A stretch of 64,000 bases of DNA. It comes from Astropecten irregularis (taxonomy: Eukaryota; Echinodermata; Asteroidea; Paxillosida; Astropectinidae). Under the pieces are notes generated by a model that saw only the letters and a list, made by a program, of their open reading frames with translations, searched no databases and was not told the origin of the DNA. How positions within the stretch are numbered: position 1 is the first letter of the stretch; the number at the start of each line of letters is the position of its first letter. The stretch is from positions 8,122,001 through 8,186,000 of the forward strand of contig OZ020244.1 in NCBI GenBank assembly GCA_963971285.1, given 5' to 3'. The position numbers and the translations under genes were made by a program. Positions 20,535 through 31,964 of the stretch are shown in pieces.

Positions 20535-22771
20535 TCTGTGTTGTCCTCAGGTTCATTGGCCAAGGCATTTGTTGGCCATCGGTGAGGAGGCAGGGATAGA
20601 AAGGCTGGGCCATTTCTCCATCGGGGATCATCAGAGAGCTCGGCCACAGTCTTGCAACGGGTGATATCATCAGCCGGGTTGTTGGCTGTGTCGACGTAGT
20701 GCCAATCCTCTGGACTTGTCAGGGACTGGATCTCTGCAACTCGGGTACCTACGAACACCTTGAATCTGCATGAATCAGACTTCAGCCAGCGAAGTACCGT
20801 TGTGGAGTCACTCCATAGGATAATCTTCTGGATGGGAAGGGTGAACTCCTTTTTGAGCAGATCTGCCAACTGAGCACCGGTGAGTGCGGCGGAAAGTTCC
20901 AGCCTTGGGATGGACAGTTGCCGCTTGGGTGCTACCCTGGAACGGGATAGGATGAAGCTGGTATGGATACTGCCCTTGTGATCTTCAGTCCGCAGGTAAG
21001 CAACTGAGCCATAGATTCTTTCAGATGCATCGCTGAAGATGTGGATCTCTCGGCTGGCAGTGGTGGTGTTCACATAGGGTGGTGTGTAGCATCTTGACAT
21101 ATGAAGTTTTGGGAGGTCAGCAAGTTCGCTTTCCCATCTGCGCCATCTGGTGAGGATATCCCCAGGCTCAATGGGGTCATCCCAGGTTCTCTTGGACCTC
21201 CACAGATCTTGGACAATAATCTTGGCCCGTGCAGCGAAGGGTGCAAGGAAACCAATTGGATCGTATTGGCTTGCCATGATCTTGTAGACGGTTCTGAGGT
21301 TGAGTGTCTGATAGCCAATAGGTCGATGCTTGTAGCTGAGATCGTCTGCATCACACTTCCACTGCAGCCCAAGTGTTGCCTCTGGCATATCGCTCTGGCC
21401 AAAGACATGCCAAAGGTCAAACCCATCTGATCTAGCTTCTGATGGTAGTTCTTCAACCACAGAGGGGAGGTTGCTTGCCCATTGGCGGATATTGAAGCCA
21501 CCGGCTGCTAGCAAGGTGCGTGTCTTCACGACCAGTTCTTTCGCTGCTTCGGCTGAAGGGAGACTATCCAGGCAGTTGTCCACATAAAATGATTGCTGGA
21601 CAGCGCGTGCAACTTCCTCGTTGCCCTTCTGGTTGTCAAGCACATGTTTCTGTAGGGCATAGGAGGCACAGCAGGGGCTACAAGTTGTTCCGAATGGGAG
21701 CACCTGCCATTCATAGACATCAGGCTTTGATTCTCTGTCCATGTTTCGCCAGATGAATCTCAGGAGGGGTCTGTCAGCTGGAAGGAGTCGTACCTGGTGG
21801 AACATCGCCTGGATATCCCCAGATACTGCTACCGGCTGCTGTCTAAATCTGAGGAGGACTCCAAGGAGGGATGCTCCAAACTGGGGTCCGGGTAGAAGAT
21901 GGTTGTTCAGGACTTTCCCTTCATGTTCAAAGGAACAGTTAAAAACCAAACGTGGTTTTCCGTTGGTTTCAACGACGCGGTGTGGAAAGTACCATGTTTC
22001 CTCGGTCTGCTGGGCTGGTGACTGAGGTTTTGGCCCTACATCAGGCCAGGATGGAGGGGTCACAGTTTTAGTAGCTACAGAAGTGGTGGATGTTGTCTGG
22101 CAATTTCCACTGTATGTGACAGGTGACTTGGCAGGGGCCTCGGTAGGAATGGGATGTGCTGTCTCTTCTGTGGACACAGCGGGTACCTCTGGCTGAGGTG
22201 TCTGTGGTTGAGGCGAAGTATCACCTGACTTGCACCGCCGTGGAGATGCACCAGTCATGGAGGCGATAAGTTGTGCCTTCTGTAGCTCATGTTCAGCCTC
22301 TCTCAGTCGTCTTCTTCTGGAAAGTTGTGTATTCAGCTGCTCTCGCCGGCGCTGAGACTCTCTTTGAATCCTCTCTGCTCGTCTGCGAGCTGCAAGTGCC
22401 TCTTCCTCGGCAGCCATCCGTGCCTCAAAGGCTGCATCATCAAGTTGCCTCAGCTCTTCGTCTAGTTTGCTTTCTTCTTCGAGCTGGCGTTTCATCTCCT
22501 CAAGATTTTGTCTCTTCTTCTGTTCTTGCAGCTCGGCCTCCTGAGCGCTGCTCAGTGCAATTGAAGAATGACGGCTTGAGGCCACGGAGCCTTTCTCCCA
22601 ACAGGAATCAGGTTTGGATTCATCCTCGTCTGCTCTGGACTTGGGATGGGGATCATAGGTAACAACAAAGTCGTCTAGGTGCCCTGGGATTCTTCTCTCC
22701 CTTCTGGGGCGGACATCAGATGCAGAATCCGCCTTCTCTGTTTCTTCGGGTCTTTGCTCTAGTTGATCCAT
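20522..22771 (-). CDS. BEL/Pao gag-RT-RNase H fusion (copy 2)
   Basis: The 749-residue ORF is identical in translation to that at 16,294-18,543, with the same internal deletion joining the Pro-rich gag part to reverse transcriptase. Identity at this level means either very recent tandem amplification or assembly duplication. Confidence 0.85.
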   Translation of the reverse strand: MDQLEQRPEETEKADSASDVRPRRERRIPGHLDDFVVTYDPHPKSRADEDESKPDSCWEKGSVASSRHSSIALSSAQEAELQEQKKRQNLEEMKRQLEEESKLDEELRQLDDAAFEARMAAEEEALAARRRAERIQRESQRRREQLNTQLSRRRRLREAEHELQKAQLIASMTGASPRRCKSGDTSPQPQTPQPEVPAVSTEETAHPIPTEAPAKSPVTYSGNCQTTSTTSVATKTVTPPSWPDVGPKPQSPAQQTEETWYFPHRVVETNGKPRLVFNCSFEHEGKVLNNHLLPGPQFGASLLGVLLRFRQQPVAVSGDIQAMFHQVRLLPADRPLLRFIWRNMDRESKPDVYEWQVLPFGTTCSPCCASYALQKHVLDNQKGNEEVARAVQQSFYVDNCLDSLPSAEAAKELVVKTRTLLAAGGFNIRQWASNLPSVVEELPSEARSDGFDLWHVFGQSDMPEATLGLQWKCDADDLSYKHRPIGYQTLNLRTVYKIMASQYDPIGFLAPFAARAKIIVQDLWRSKRTWDDPIEPGDILTRWRRWESELADLPKLHMSRCYTPPYVNTTTASREIHIFSDASERIYGSVAYLRTEDHKGSIHTSFILSRSRVAPKRQLSIPRLELSAALTGAQLADLLKKEFTLPIQKIILWSDSTTVLRWLKSDSCRFKVFVGTRVAEIQSLTSPEDWHYVDTANNPADDITRCKTVAELSDDPRWRNGPAFLSLPPHRWPTNALANEPEDNTDWHS

Positions 22772-22804
22772 AGGTCATGTGTGATGATCCGGTCCGAAGG
22801 ACCA

Positions 22805-23426
22805 TGTAACTAAGTGAAGGGAGTTCACTTGGAAAGGAGATAACCAGATATCACACAAAGACACTATGGCAGCTGCCAAACTGATGGACGAGCAAACAGA
22901 CCGGGTGTAAACTTCTAGAGGATGGTTTATTGATGTAGACTGTATACTGGAGATAGTGATTTATCAGGTACTGGATCAAGGTTACGAATAGATGGAGAAC
23001 TGTGGTGAAAGGTGATCAACCGTATGTGATGGGAACCGTGGTTACTGGGAAATAAACAGAAATGGGAGGCTAATAAATATACATGTAAACTTTACACAAG
23101 CCTACTACAGCGTGTATATATCATGAGCACACAACGTGATGAAAATAACAAACCTAAAATAGGGCCAAGTTTCTACTCTAAACTTCTCTTTCTAAAGGAT
23201 CTACCCATAAATCATATTATTATACTAGGAAGGCTATAGGTGGATGTACTCACAATTATCAGGTACGCACGGTTAGGGAAACGGTTGATTTTGACGGAAA
23301 TTATCGGATTATTATGACTGTAAATGTGAAGGTGGTGAATGGACTTCCTGGAATGGTAATTGGCTTACACGGACGAATGAGGGCGCTCTTCAAATAATCA
23401 CTGCTAAATTTAGGGACTTTCTCACA
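22805..23426 (-). repeat. BEL/Pao LTR, copy 3 (622 bp)
   Basis: It has the same termini as the other LTRs. Just outside its right end, one base differs from the other copies (G at 23,449 for A). Confidence 0.8.
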
Positions 23427-23468
23427 GCCGCCCCCACATTTGGGTACTGAATGTGAAACCAAGAAAGT

Positions 23469-24762
23469 CTACAGTAAGTGTTCAACTGATGGGTGATCAT
23501 CATCTGGGGTGTGGCTGTCCTCGTCCTTGCACTCTGGAAGACGGATGAGACGAGCGACCGGTCTGGTGTATACCTTGTCACGGGCTCGGATCTTGGCTGC
23601 TCTCACACGGCCATCAGTGCCAGGATGTGTCTCGCATACCTTTCCCACCGGCCACTTTGCCCTAATCAGCTGGGGGTCGATGATCATGACGACATCTCCA
23701 CAGACCAGGTCTCTGGCTTCTTTCTGCCACTTTTGCCGACTCTGTAGGCTGGGAAGGTAGGACTTGGTGAAGTGGGTCCAGAAATTGGTCGGCAAGCACC
23801 TGGCTATGGCGCCATCGTCGTCGTCCAATGGATCCGTCGGAAGTGTAGACGACCTGGGGAAGGGTAGGATCTGGCCGCCCCATCAAAAGCATGTTAGGAG
23901 TCATCGGGTCTATGTCGGCAGCATCCGAGGAGACATAGCCTAAGGGTTTCGAGTTGAGGATTCCCTCGACTTCTGCTAGGACGGTTCGAAGTACAGGCTC
24001 TGCAACTGACTGGTCTCCCAATGCAGCTCTCAAAGCGGTCTTGGTTGATTTCACTTCTCTCTCCCAGGAACCGCCGAAGTGGGGAGCATAAGGCGGGTTA
24101 AACTGAAACCGTACCTTCTGGCTTGCAAGCTGTTGGGACAGAGCTGGTGTCATGGCTGCAAAGGCGCTTTGTAGTTCTGCTTCTGCACCCTTGAAGTTGG
24201 TCCCGCAGTCGGACAGAATCTCGTAAGGCTTTCCCCTTAGGGAGGCGAAGCGGCGGAACGCCATCAAGAAGGCATCTGTGTCCAAGCTCTCCAGCAAATC
24301 CAGGTGTACAGCACGTGTCGTCATACACTTAAAGATGATTCCCCATCTCTTCTCTGTGCGTCGACCAATCTTCACAACCATTGGTCCGAAGCAATCTACA
24401 CCTGTTGAGTAGAATGCCGGCTTGAAGAGACGGAGCCTGGATGGGGGCAGGTCAGCCATCATAGGAACTTCAGGTTTAGCACGCCACTTGCAACAGTCAT
24501 TGCACTGGTGCTGGTGTTGGCGAATAGCTTCTCGGCCACGCAGGATCCAGAACTTCCTTCGTATTTCGGCGAGAACTCGTTCGGCTCCAGGGTGAAGGAG
24601 TCGCTGATCGTAGTCATGGATGAGTAGCTTGGTGACATGATGCTTCGGGTCAAGGATAATCGGGTGCTTGGCTTCATATGGGAGGTCGTCTGCCCGACGC
24701 AACCGGCCTCCAACTCGTAGCAATCCAGATGCCTCATCGTATTCGGGGTTCAACTGTGCCAA
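23469..24762 (-). pseudogene. BEL/Pao integrase and C-terminal domain, frameshifted (copy 3)
   Basis: It has the same two-ORF layout and frameshifts as copies 1 and 2. One residue differs (Val to Ile after KRWG, from T at 24,340), and one silent change lies at 23,556. This copy belongs to the truncated right end of the array. Confidence 0.85.
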
Positions 24763-25054
24763 TCTGTGTTGTCCTCAGGTTCATTGGCCAAGGCATTTGT
24801 TGGCCATCGGTGAGGAGGCAGGGATAGAAAGGCTGGGCCATTTCTCCATCGGGGATCATCAGAGAGCTCGGCCACAGTCTTGCAACGGGTGATATCATCA
24901 GCCGGGTTGTTGGCTGTGTCGACGTAGTGCCAATCCTCTGGACTTGTCAGGGACTGGATCTCTGCAACTCGGGTACCTACGAACACCTTGAATCTGCATG
25001 GGAAGGGTGAACTCCTTTTTGAGCACCGGTGAGTGCGGCGGAAAGTTCCAGCCT
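24750..25054 (-). pseudogene. BEL/Pao RNase H remnant with two small deletions and a truncation
   Basis: Sequence matches the other copies to 25,000, where ACCTTGAATCTGCATG is joined to GGAAGGGTGAACTCC (about 80 bp missing). A second gap follows at GAGCA, where a short direct repeat GAGCA...GAGCA has collapsed. At 25,054 the element stops in AGCCT and satellite-like DNA begins. The lesions sit next to short direct repeats, as expected for replication slippage. Confidence 0.8.
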
Positions 25055-25139
25055 GTCCCATAATAAGCGATTATTATCTGGCCGCTTAATTTCTCTTCTT
25101 CTCCTGAAAGGGCCTGCCTCATAAAACCATCACCCTTCT

Positions 25140-26180
25140 CAGGGGACCCCCTTTTATTGCCTCATACCGGCAAGCCTCATCTTTCCTTGCTAGTGTCACA
25201 TCCGCAAGCCTCGATCTTATATAGGGGCTTTTCCCCTCTCTTGCCTGTCTCCAATCAGCCAACAACATCCTCATAGGGGCTTTTCCCCTCCTCTGCTTGC
25301 CTTACTTAAGCAGGCTTCACTCTTAAGGGGCTTTTCCCCTCTTCTGCTTGTCTCACATCAGCAAGAATTCACTCTTATGGGGCTTTTCCCCTCTCCTGCT
25401 TGTCTTACCTCAGCAAGCTTCACTCTTATCGGTCTTTTCCCCTCTCCTGCGTGACTCACATCAGCAAGCTTCACTCTTATGGGGCTTTTCCCCTCTCCTG
25501 CTTGTCTTACCTCAGCAAGCATTCACTCTTATGGGGTTTTTCCCCTCTCCTGCTTGTCTCACATCAGCAAGCTTCACTCTTATGGGGTTGTTCCCCTCTC
25601 CTGCTTATCTTACCTCAGCAAGCATTCACTCTTATGGGGCTTTTCCCCTCTCCTGCTTGTCTCACATCAGCAAGCTTCACTCTTATGGGGTTTTTCCCCT
25701 CTTCTGCTTGTCTTACCTCAGCAAGTATCACTCTTATGGGGCTTTTCCCCTTTCTTGCTTGCCTTACTTCAGCAAGCTAGACTCGATGGGGCTTTTCCCC
25801 TCTCCTGCTTGTCTTACCTCAGCAAGCTTCACTCTTATGGGGCTTTACCCCTCTCCTGCTTGTCTCACATCAGCAAACAACTGCCCTATGGGGGCTTTTC
25901 CTATCCTATGCTCGTCTCACATCAGCAAACAACATCCCTGTAGGGGTTTCCCCATCTTTTCAGTCTCGCACCAGCAAGCCTCATCTTTATTAGCCTTCTT
26001 TCTTGTTAATAATGGTTGCGCCTAACCCAGGGGAGCAAGCCTACTTCGGAGGCTTCCTCCCTCTCTTCTTGACGTCATGGGCCTGTCTCATAATACGCCT
26101 CATCCTTCCAGGGGCTCTCCCCTCTCACGCTCATTCCATACCGGGGAACTTCAACCTTCTAGGAGCTTGTCTCCTCCCTA
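25140..26180. repeat. Minisatellite of about 52 bp with a GGGGCTTTTCCCC core
   Basis: About 18-20 units follow the pattern CTTATGGGGCTTTTCCCCT, then CTCCTGCTTGTCT, CACATCAGCAAGC and TTCACT. Units vary between about 50 and 54 bp and are more diverged at both ends. Each unit contains a short inverted repeat, GGGG-CTTTT-CCCC. Because the unit lacks stop codons in every plus frame and its length is not a multiple of 3, long frames (up to 225 codons) appear in all three frames; I do not regard them as genes. The array directly abuts the broken BEL copy on the left and the truncated LINE on the right. Confidence 0.85.
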
Positions 26181-26186
26181 GCCGAT

Positions 26187-28716
26187 AAACTTCTGGTAAT
26201 CTATAGACCGCCGTCATATTCGAAGGCAGGTGGGACATTTAGCAAGTTTTTGGCAGAATTTTCTGACCTCCTTCAGACAGTTCTAATTTCCGCTGGCCGC
26301 CTTATCATTCTTGGTGATTTCAACATCCATGTGGACAATACATGCTGTAGCAACGCTCAGCATTTTTTTTAGACCTCACTGAGGCTCTAAATCTTACTCA
26401 ACACGTTCAAGTTCCAACACACATTAAGGGCCATACTTTGGACTTAATCCTCACAAGAACCTTTGAAATACCATCCCTGAATGTTCATGTGTCGGATGAC
26501 CCACCTTCTGATCACCACTTGCTATGTTTCGACACCGATCTGGCCAAACCTGCTCCATCCAAGGTCACTCGCTCGTCACGCAATCACAAGGTGATAACTG
26601 GTAGTGCATTAGCAGTCTTTTTAGAGAATCAGCCGCTCCCACACCCAGATGGTCTTTCAGCAAATGAGCTAGCAGATATCTACGATGAGCATTTGACCAG
26701 GTTTGTTGACCTGGTGGCACCCCTGACAACTAAAACATTTACCGTGAAGCCACGGGCTCCATGGTTTGATAACAGGATCATGAGTGCACGCCGCGACTTG
26801 CGTCAGCATGAACGTCGATGGAAGACCAGTCGTTTGGAGATTCACCGTCAGATGTACCAAACCGAACGAACCAAATATAACCGAATACTGGATAATGCAA
26901 GAACTGCTTACTATCAATCAAAGATCAACAATGCTTCTAACCAGCGTCAACTTTTTTCTGTTGTCGACGACCTCGTTGGGGAAAAGAAGTCAACTGCATC
27001 GCTACTTCCTCGCCATGACAACGCGGGAGTCCTTGCCAACCAGTTTTCAGACTTTTTCTCTGGGAAAATCAAGAAAATCCGTGAACAGTTTCCTGAAAAA
27101 TGCAAGCTGGATACACGAGGACCCACGTTGAGCCACTCTTTCTCCCAATTTCAGCCTGTTACGGAATCAGACATTTCCGAAATTATTATGTCAATGAAAA
27201 CTAAATCTTGTGCAATCGATCCAATTCGCACTGACAAATTGAAATCGTGTTTGAATGATACAGGTATTTTGCCTTTCATTGTTAGCTTAGTCAATTTATC
27301 TCTTGACTTGGGAAGTGTTCCAGATCGCTTTAAGAGAGCCATTGTTCATCCACTGTTAAAGAAACCTGGTTTAGATGTTCAAAAATTTTCTAATTTTAGA
27401 CCAGTGTCCAACCTTCCATTTATCAGTAAAGTGCTTGAAAAAGTTGTTATGCAACAATTAGATGACTATCTGCAAGAATTCAGTTTGTATGCTAAATTCC
27501 AGTCCGCGTACAGAAAGTTCCATAGTACCGAAACCGCATTGTTGAGAGTTTATAATGACATCTTATTGTCTCTTGACAAACGAAAAGAAGTTGTTTTGGT
27601 TTTACTCGACCTCTCCGCAGCTTTTGAAACTATTGACCACAATGTGCTCTTGTCTAGAATGTCTAACCGATTTGGTGTCACAGGTGTTGCTCTTGGTTGG
27701 TTCAAATCATACTTAAACGATCGTCATCAGTTTATCTCTGTTAATAATGTTTTATCTAATCCATCGCCTCTTTTATATGGTGTGCCACAAGGCAGTATTC
27801 TTGGTCCTCTTCTTTTTACATTGTACACTTCACCAATTGAGAATATTGTTAAATCTCATGGGCTAGATTGTATGTTTTATGCAGATGACACCCAAATGTA
27901 CCTAACTTGCTCTCGGGCCCAAGATTCAGTTAGTTCCATTGAAAAATGCATTCAAGATGTTAGTAGATGGATGTCAGCCAATATGCTTGCACTTAATGAT
28001 GGTAAAACTGATGTTATTCATTTTCACTCTAAATTTAAAGATGTTAACGAGCTTGTTTCATTGAATGTAGGGAGTACTACTGTTAACTGTTGTAAGTCTG
28101 TTCGGAACCTGGGTATTTATTTTGATACAGTTTTATCTATGAATACTCATGTATCCAAGGTCAGTCAGTCAGTGTCTTTTTCTCTCTATCGTATAAGTCG
28201 TATTCGAAAGTATTTAAGTCACACCTGTACAGAACGCCTGATCCATGCTTTTGTTACTTCTCGTTTAGATTATTGTAATAGCATTTTGTATGGCCTCCCC
28301 AATGCTCTCATTCGTCGGTTACAACTTCTCCAAAACTCTGCCGCTCGTTTAGTTACCCGTACTAGTATGAATAAGCACATCACACCCATTCTTTATGATC
28401 TTCACTGGTTACCGATCTGTCAGCGCATTAATTTCAAGATTTTAGTGACCACATTTAAGGTTTTGCATGGTTGTGCACCTTTGTAGTTTCCGAAGTTTTA
28501 ACTAAATGGGTCCCTAGTAGACGTACACGTCAGGCATTAAATGAGATTCGGTTCAATGAGCCCAGTTATAATACTGAGTTCTATGGGGCCCGTGCGTTTG
28601 CTGTTGCTGCGCCACGCCTGTGGAACAAGCTCCCTATCTCGATTCGCATGAAGCCAACAATGGAATCTTTTAAGTCTTCATTAAAAACATATTTATTTCA
28701 ACGGTATTTTATCTAA
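26187..28716 (+). pseudogene. LINE endonuclease-reverse transcriptase, CR1/L2-like, two frameshifts
   Basis: The endonuclease part (IYRPP, LGDFNIHVD) is separated by a T8 run near 26,365 from a long frame that continues THIKGHTLDLILTR and SDHHLLCF. That frame contains the reverse transcriptase: NFRPVSNLPF, LDLSAAFETIDH, GVPQGSILGPLLF, and FYADDTQMY with both catalytic Asp. It then reaches the C-terminal LHWLPICQRI region. It stops at 28,486 within HGCAPL, and a one-base shift opens the last segment (YGARAFAVAAPRLWNKLP) to 28,716. The element would cut and copy its own RNA at a target site. All catalytic residues visible are intact, but the two indels make this copy inactive. Confidence 0.85.
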
Positions 28717-28975
28717 ATTCAGTTCTAATCATGTTTTGTGGAAATGTATTTTTAATTATTTGTAACTTAAAATTTCATATTGCCTTTTTTTGGTAAACTT
28801 ATTTGTAACCTTTGTAGCCTTTTAATTGTTTTTAAAATTTTTAGAATGTTTGTACGTAATTAAATTTCTCTCAATTTTTTAATGTAATTTTATCCATTTG
28901 TAAAGAGCTTTGAGATTGGGTTTACAGTGTGAAGCGCTATTTAAGAATGCATTTATTATTATTATTATTATTATA
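26187..28975 (+). mobile_element. CR1/L2-type non-LTR retrotransposon, 5' truncated
   Basis: It begins inside the endonuclease domain (LLVIYRPPS, ILGDFNIHVD) with no 5' UTR. It ends in a 3' region with GTAAAGAGCTTTGAGAT, GAAGCGCTATTTAAGAATGC and (ATT)n, the typical microsatellite-like tail of the CR1/L2 group. The 5' truncation is normal for target-primed reverse transcription. Protein lesions are described in the coding entry. Confidence 0.85.
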
Positions 28976-29046
28976 AAGGCTGCATGTGTCTGACCTACAT
29001 CGTCCGAAAAATGTAATGTTGGGGCCTAGCCCCCTCTCTGGGTATA

Positions 29047-30096
29047 CAGGGTGTCTAAAAAAAAACTATACACTTTTGAAATGGCTGCCAAATAACAAAT
29101 TATATGATTTTTGGTGAAAAAGTTTTATATGTATGGAAAGCTCAGACACTCAACTTTCATATGACGTCAAAAATTCCGAAAATGATTCATGCTTGGGTGA
29201 GCACCGCTCACTTTTGAAAAGGGTATGGAAATTAGGTTGCGCAGGAATGGTCCTTTCAATTTGTGAGAGGAAAGTCCTTTGGAGCTTACGGAATTGTAGA
29301 TGATTAAAAAGGATTAGGATCAATTGTGTTGGGCTTGGGTCTGCTGAGTGAAATATGTGTTTTATGGGATTCACATTTAATGCATGCATGAGTGAATAGA
29401 TATTGCATTTATTATTGTAGCATTGTATCTTTCCATGGTACTCAGTGGGGTGGGGTGTGAGTAAGGCAGGATGGGGTTATGCTACATGATGCATGGGATG
29501 TGAGATAGGGTAAGACTTTGTTGGTTGGGTGGGATAAGGCTCAAGAGGACATTTGCCCCCTCCTCCCCTGTCTCTCTCCCCCTTCCTGGGTGTGATTGTG
29601 TATATCTTGATATATGCATTGATCTACACTGCAAAATATCCAGACCAGCTTCCCTTATTCCAAATTCTTTCATTTCCCAAATTTGGACTTGTTGCTATCA
29701 CAATGTACTGAAGAATAAGTAGCCAACATCTGTGACTTTTCTTTTTTCACCAAACCGTTTTTGAAGATTCAATAATCTGCACCTGGATATTAAGTTATGC
29801 AATGAGATGTTCAACAATCTTAGGAGACTTGAATTGGAGAGGGGGAGGGGGTAATTCATCACTATCCATTGAAGGTTTTTATCACAAATTGAAAGGACAA
29901 TTCCTGCGCAACCTAATGTCCATACCCTTTACAAAAGTGAGCAATGCTCACCCAAGCATGAATCACTTTCGGTATTTGTTGATGTCATATGAAAGTTGAG
30001 TGTCTGAGCTTTCCATACATAACTTTTCACCAAAAGTCATATAATTTGTTATTTGGCGGCCATTTCAAAAGTGTATAGTTTTCTTTAGACACCCTG
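29047..30096. mobile_element. TA-flanked foldback transposon (Tc1/mariner-like MITE), copy 1
   Basis: Termini CAGGGTGTCTAAAAAA and its inverse are flanked by TA (29,045-29,046; 30,097-30,098). Arms of about 220 bp mirror each other (29,047-29,266 against 29,882-30,096). A TA duplication and the CAGGGTGTC tip suggest the Tc1/mariner group. There is no transposase. A second copy at 56,195-57,246 is nearly identical. Confidence 0.85.
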
Positions 30097-30649
30097 TAGA
30101 TTGGGCATGACACGCACCCCGACAAAGGCCATCACTTCCTGCAAGCTAGTTTGTGATTCATTAGAATTCGATTGGGTTTCCCCATACCCTGAACACAATT
30201 TCAGGGGCGCATCCTGCAAAACGTGGGCGTTCTCCCCCTTACCTTTGTTGGGCAGCGGGCTTGTCCCGTACCAACGCTTATTATCATAAGTATCAGGCCA
30301 TATTCCCCACATTTGGGCATCCCATTTAGCCTATTTTAATCATGTTCAAACGCCTGACATATACCGTAAACTACCTCCATGATATAAGCGACTGCGTCTA
30401 CCCAAGAAAAACGGACTGCTGCCGACATATTAAATACATATATAATATACATGTATACTGAATATACTCACGACGGAGTCAGGGCCCATATATACCACAT
30501 TTCCCTTAATTTATCTATTATTGTCAATGATTGATTGATTTCCCCATCGGGCTACAGCAAAGATCGCAGAGGTCGTGTCCCCAAATGATCTAGACCCAAA
30601 ACCCAAGATGAACTCCTCCAGGCGGAGGTTTTCCCCCTCCCCTGGGCGG

Positions 30650-31393
30650 GAGGCACATTTTTTATTGACACCGCAGCCTAGGGTTTTTCGCTGTGGCAGT
30701 GCAAATTCATGCTTGAAAAGAGACTACAAGTATTGTAGCTGTAGGCCTGTAGTTGTAGCGTTATTATATTTACATGTGGGTGTACAGTGTACTGTAGGCC
30801 TACAAACATTACATCACATACCGTGTACACGCAATGTGCATACCTGAGTTGTACTGTATATTGCTTTGTACGTTGTGGAGGGACGGAATTAAAACACACG
30901 TGTACATACATGTAAATGTGATGTATGTACTGCGACCATTCAGTCCTCCATGGTCAGAGTAACTTGATCTATGCTTGGAGTAATTGGACCCAACAATTAA
31001 TAACAGGACGAACGTTAGGCAAAGTGCCAAAGTGTAATTTCTCTGACTCGTACTTTTTTATCAAAGGCACTCTTTTCGCGGCGTACAGTTTCTTTTCTGT
31101 GATCGTTGTCATTTTCAGCACATCACTGTATTCATAACTCATTTACAAACTAGACTGACGATTGATACTTGATCATTTTCATTCTCAATTTTTTCAGAGG
31201 TGGAGAGCCTCGCAGTATTTAGACGTGTTTGTCAAGTTTCAATTCTTGCATGTAACTGGCAACACTGCACTGTACTGATGGGGAAATGATGCGCGCGTGG
31301 CACAACATACAGCTGTAGTCTTTTCTCAAGCATGAATCTACATTGCCACAGCGAAAAACCCTAGGCTGCGGTGTAAATAAAAAATATGCGGGC
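30650..31393. repeat. Inverted-repeat pair about 0.65 kb apart
   Basis: Arms of roughly 75-90 bp around GCAGCCTAGGGTTTTTCGC (left, 30,670) and GCGAAAAACCCTAGGCTGC (right, 31,352) are complementary with few mismatches. The spacer is unique-looking. No target duplication was found, so it may be a decayed foldback element. Confidence 0.6.
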
Positions 31394-31964
31394 TGGAGCC
31401 AACAAGAACATTTTCCACTGCGCGGGTTTTTTTCCGATCAAACAGGGCATTTCCCTATCGACAATCTGTCTATTGTTTCCATTTCATTTCGGCGCAAACA
31501 ACACATAGCAGGCCCACCATAACAGAGTACCGCCTAGCAAAAGGTGCGAGCGGGCCAAATATAAACACCACAAGCAGATTTGGGATATAAAAAAATGCTT
31601 CCAATGGAAAAACCGCTATCATTGACGTTCTCATGCAACGTTGAGAGCTGCGTTTGATGCAACTTGTTCACGTAAAAACCCCATAAATGTATGGCCGGGA
31701 TTTCCCCCTTTCCCCCCCGTTCTTAAAATGCACGAGAAGACACTGAGTTTCTGTATGGGTCCTGCACCTTAATTGTGAATAAATCCCACTGCTAAACCAT
31801 CTAAGGTTAAAAGGATAGTCGGGGACCCTTAGACAAACTTAGCCTTGAATCCGGGCATACATTTTCAAACGCCACCGGATCTGAGCACCTTCACAACCCT
31901 TTCACAGAGTGCAAAAAACGACTGCCATGACGGCACAAAATACCTGAATCTCAAAGGATACACT

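Larger units (their letters stand above)
14118..25054 (-). mobile_element. Tandem BEL/Pao LTR-retrotransposon array, exact 4,228-bp period
   Basis: The order from left to right is: gag start scrap, LTR, body, LTR, body, LTR, partial body. All parts are on the minus strand. Corresponding features (LTR edges, ORF ends, PBS) recur at offsets of exactly 4,228 bp. By eye I found only a few substitutions: 14,333 T against C in the other two copies, and 23,449, 23,556 and 24,340 unique to the third. The body lacks most of gag, protease and the first part of reverse transcriptase, and pol carries two frameshifts shared by all copies. Left and right ends are both truncated, so no complete element with its own target duplication is visible. 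Confidence 0.9.

Noticed and set aside
25348..26025. Long plus-strand frames of 225, 126 and 154 codons as a repetitive protein gene
   Set aside because: All three frames are open because the minisatellite unit lacks stops; there is no start context, splice signal or conserved frame.
25190..26180. GGGGCTTTTCCCC as an array of NF-kB sites
   Set aside because: Half-site spacing (5 bases between G4 and C4) does not fit the usual 10-11-bp kappaB consensus, so no regulatory claim is made.
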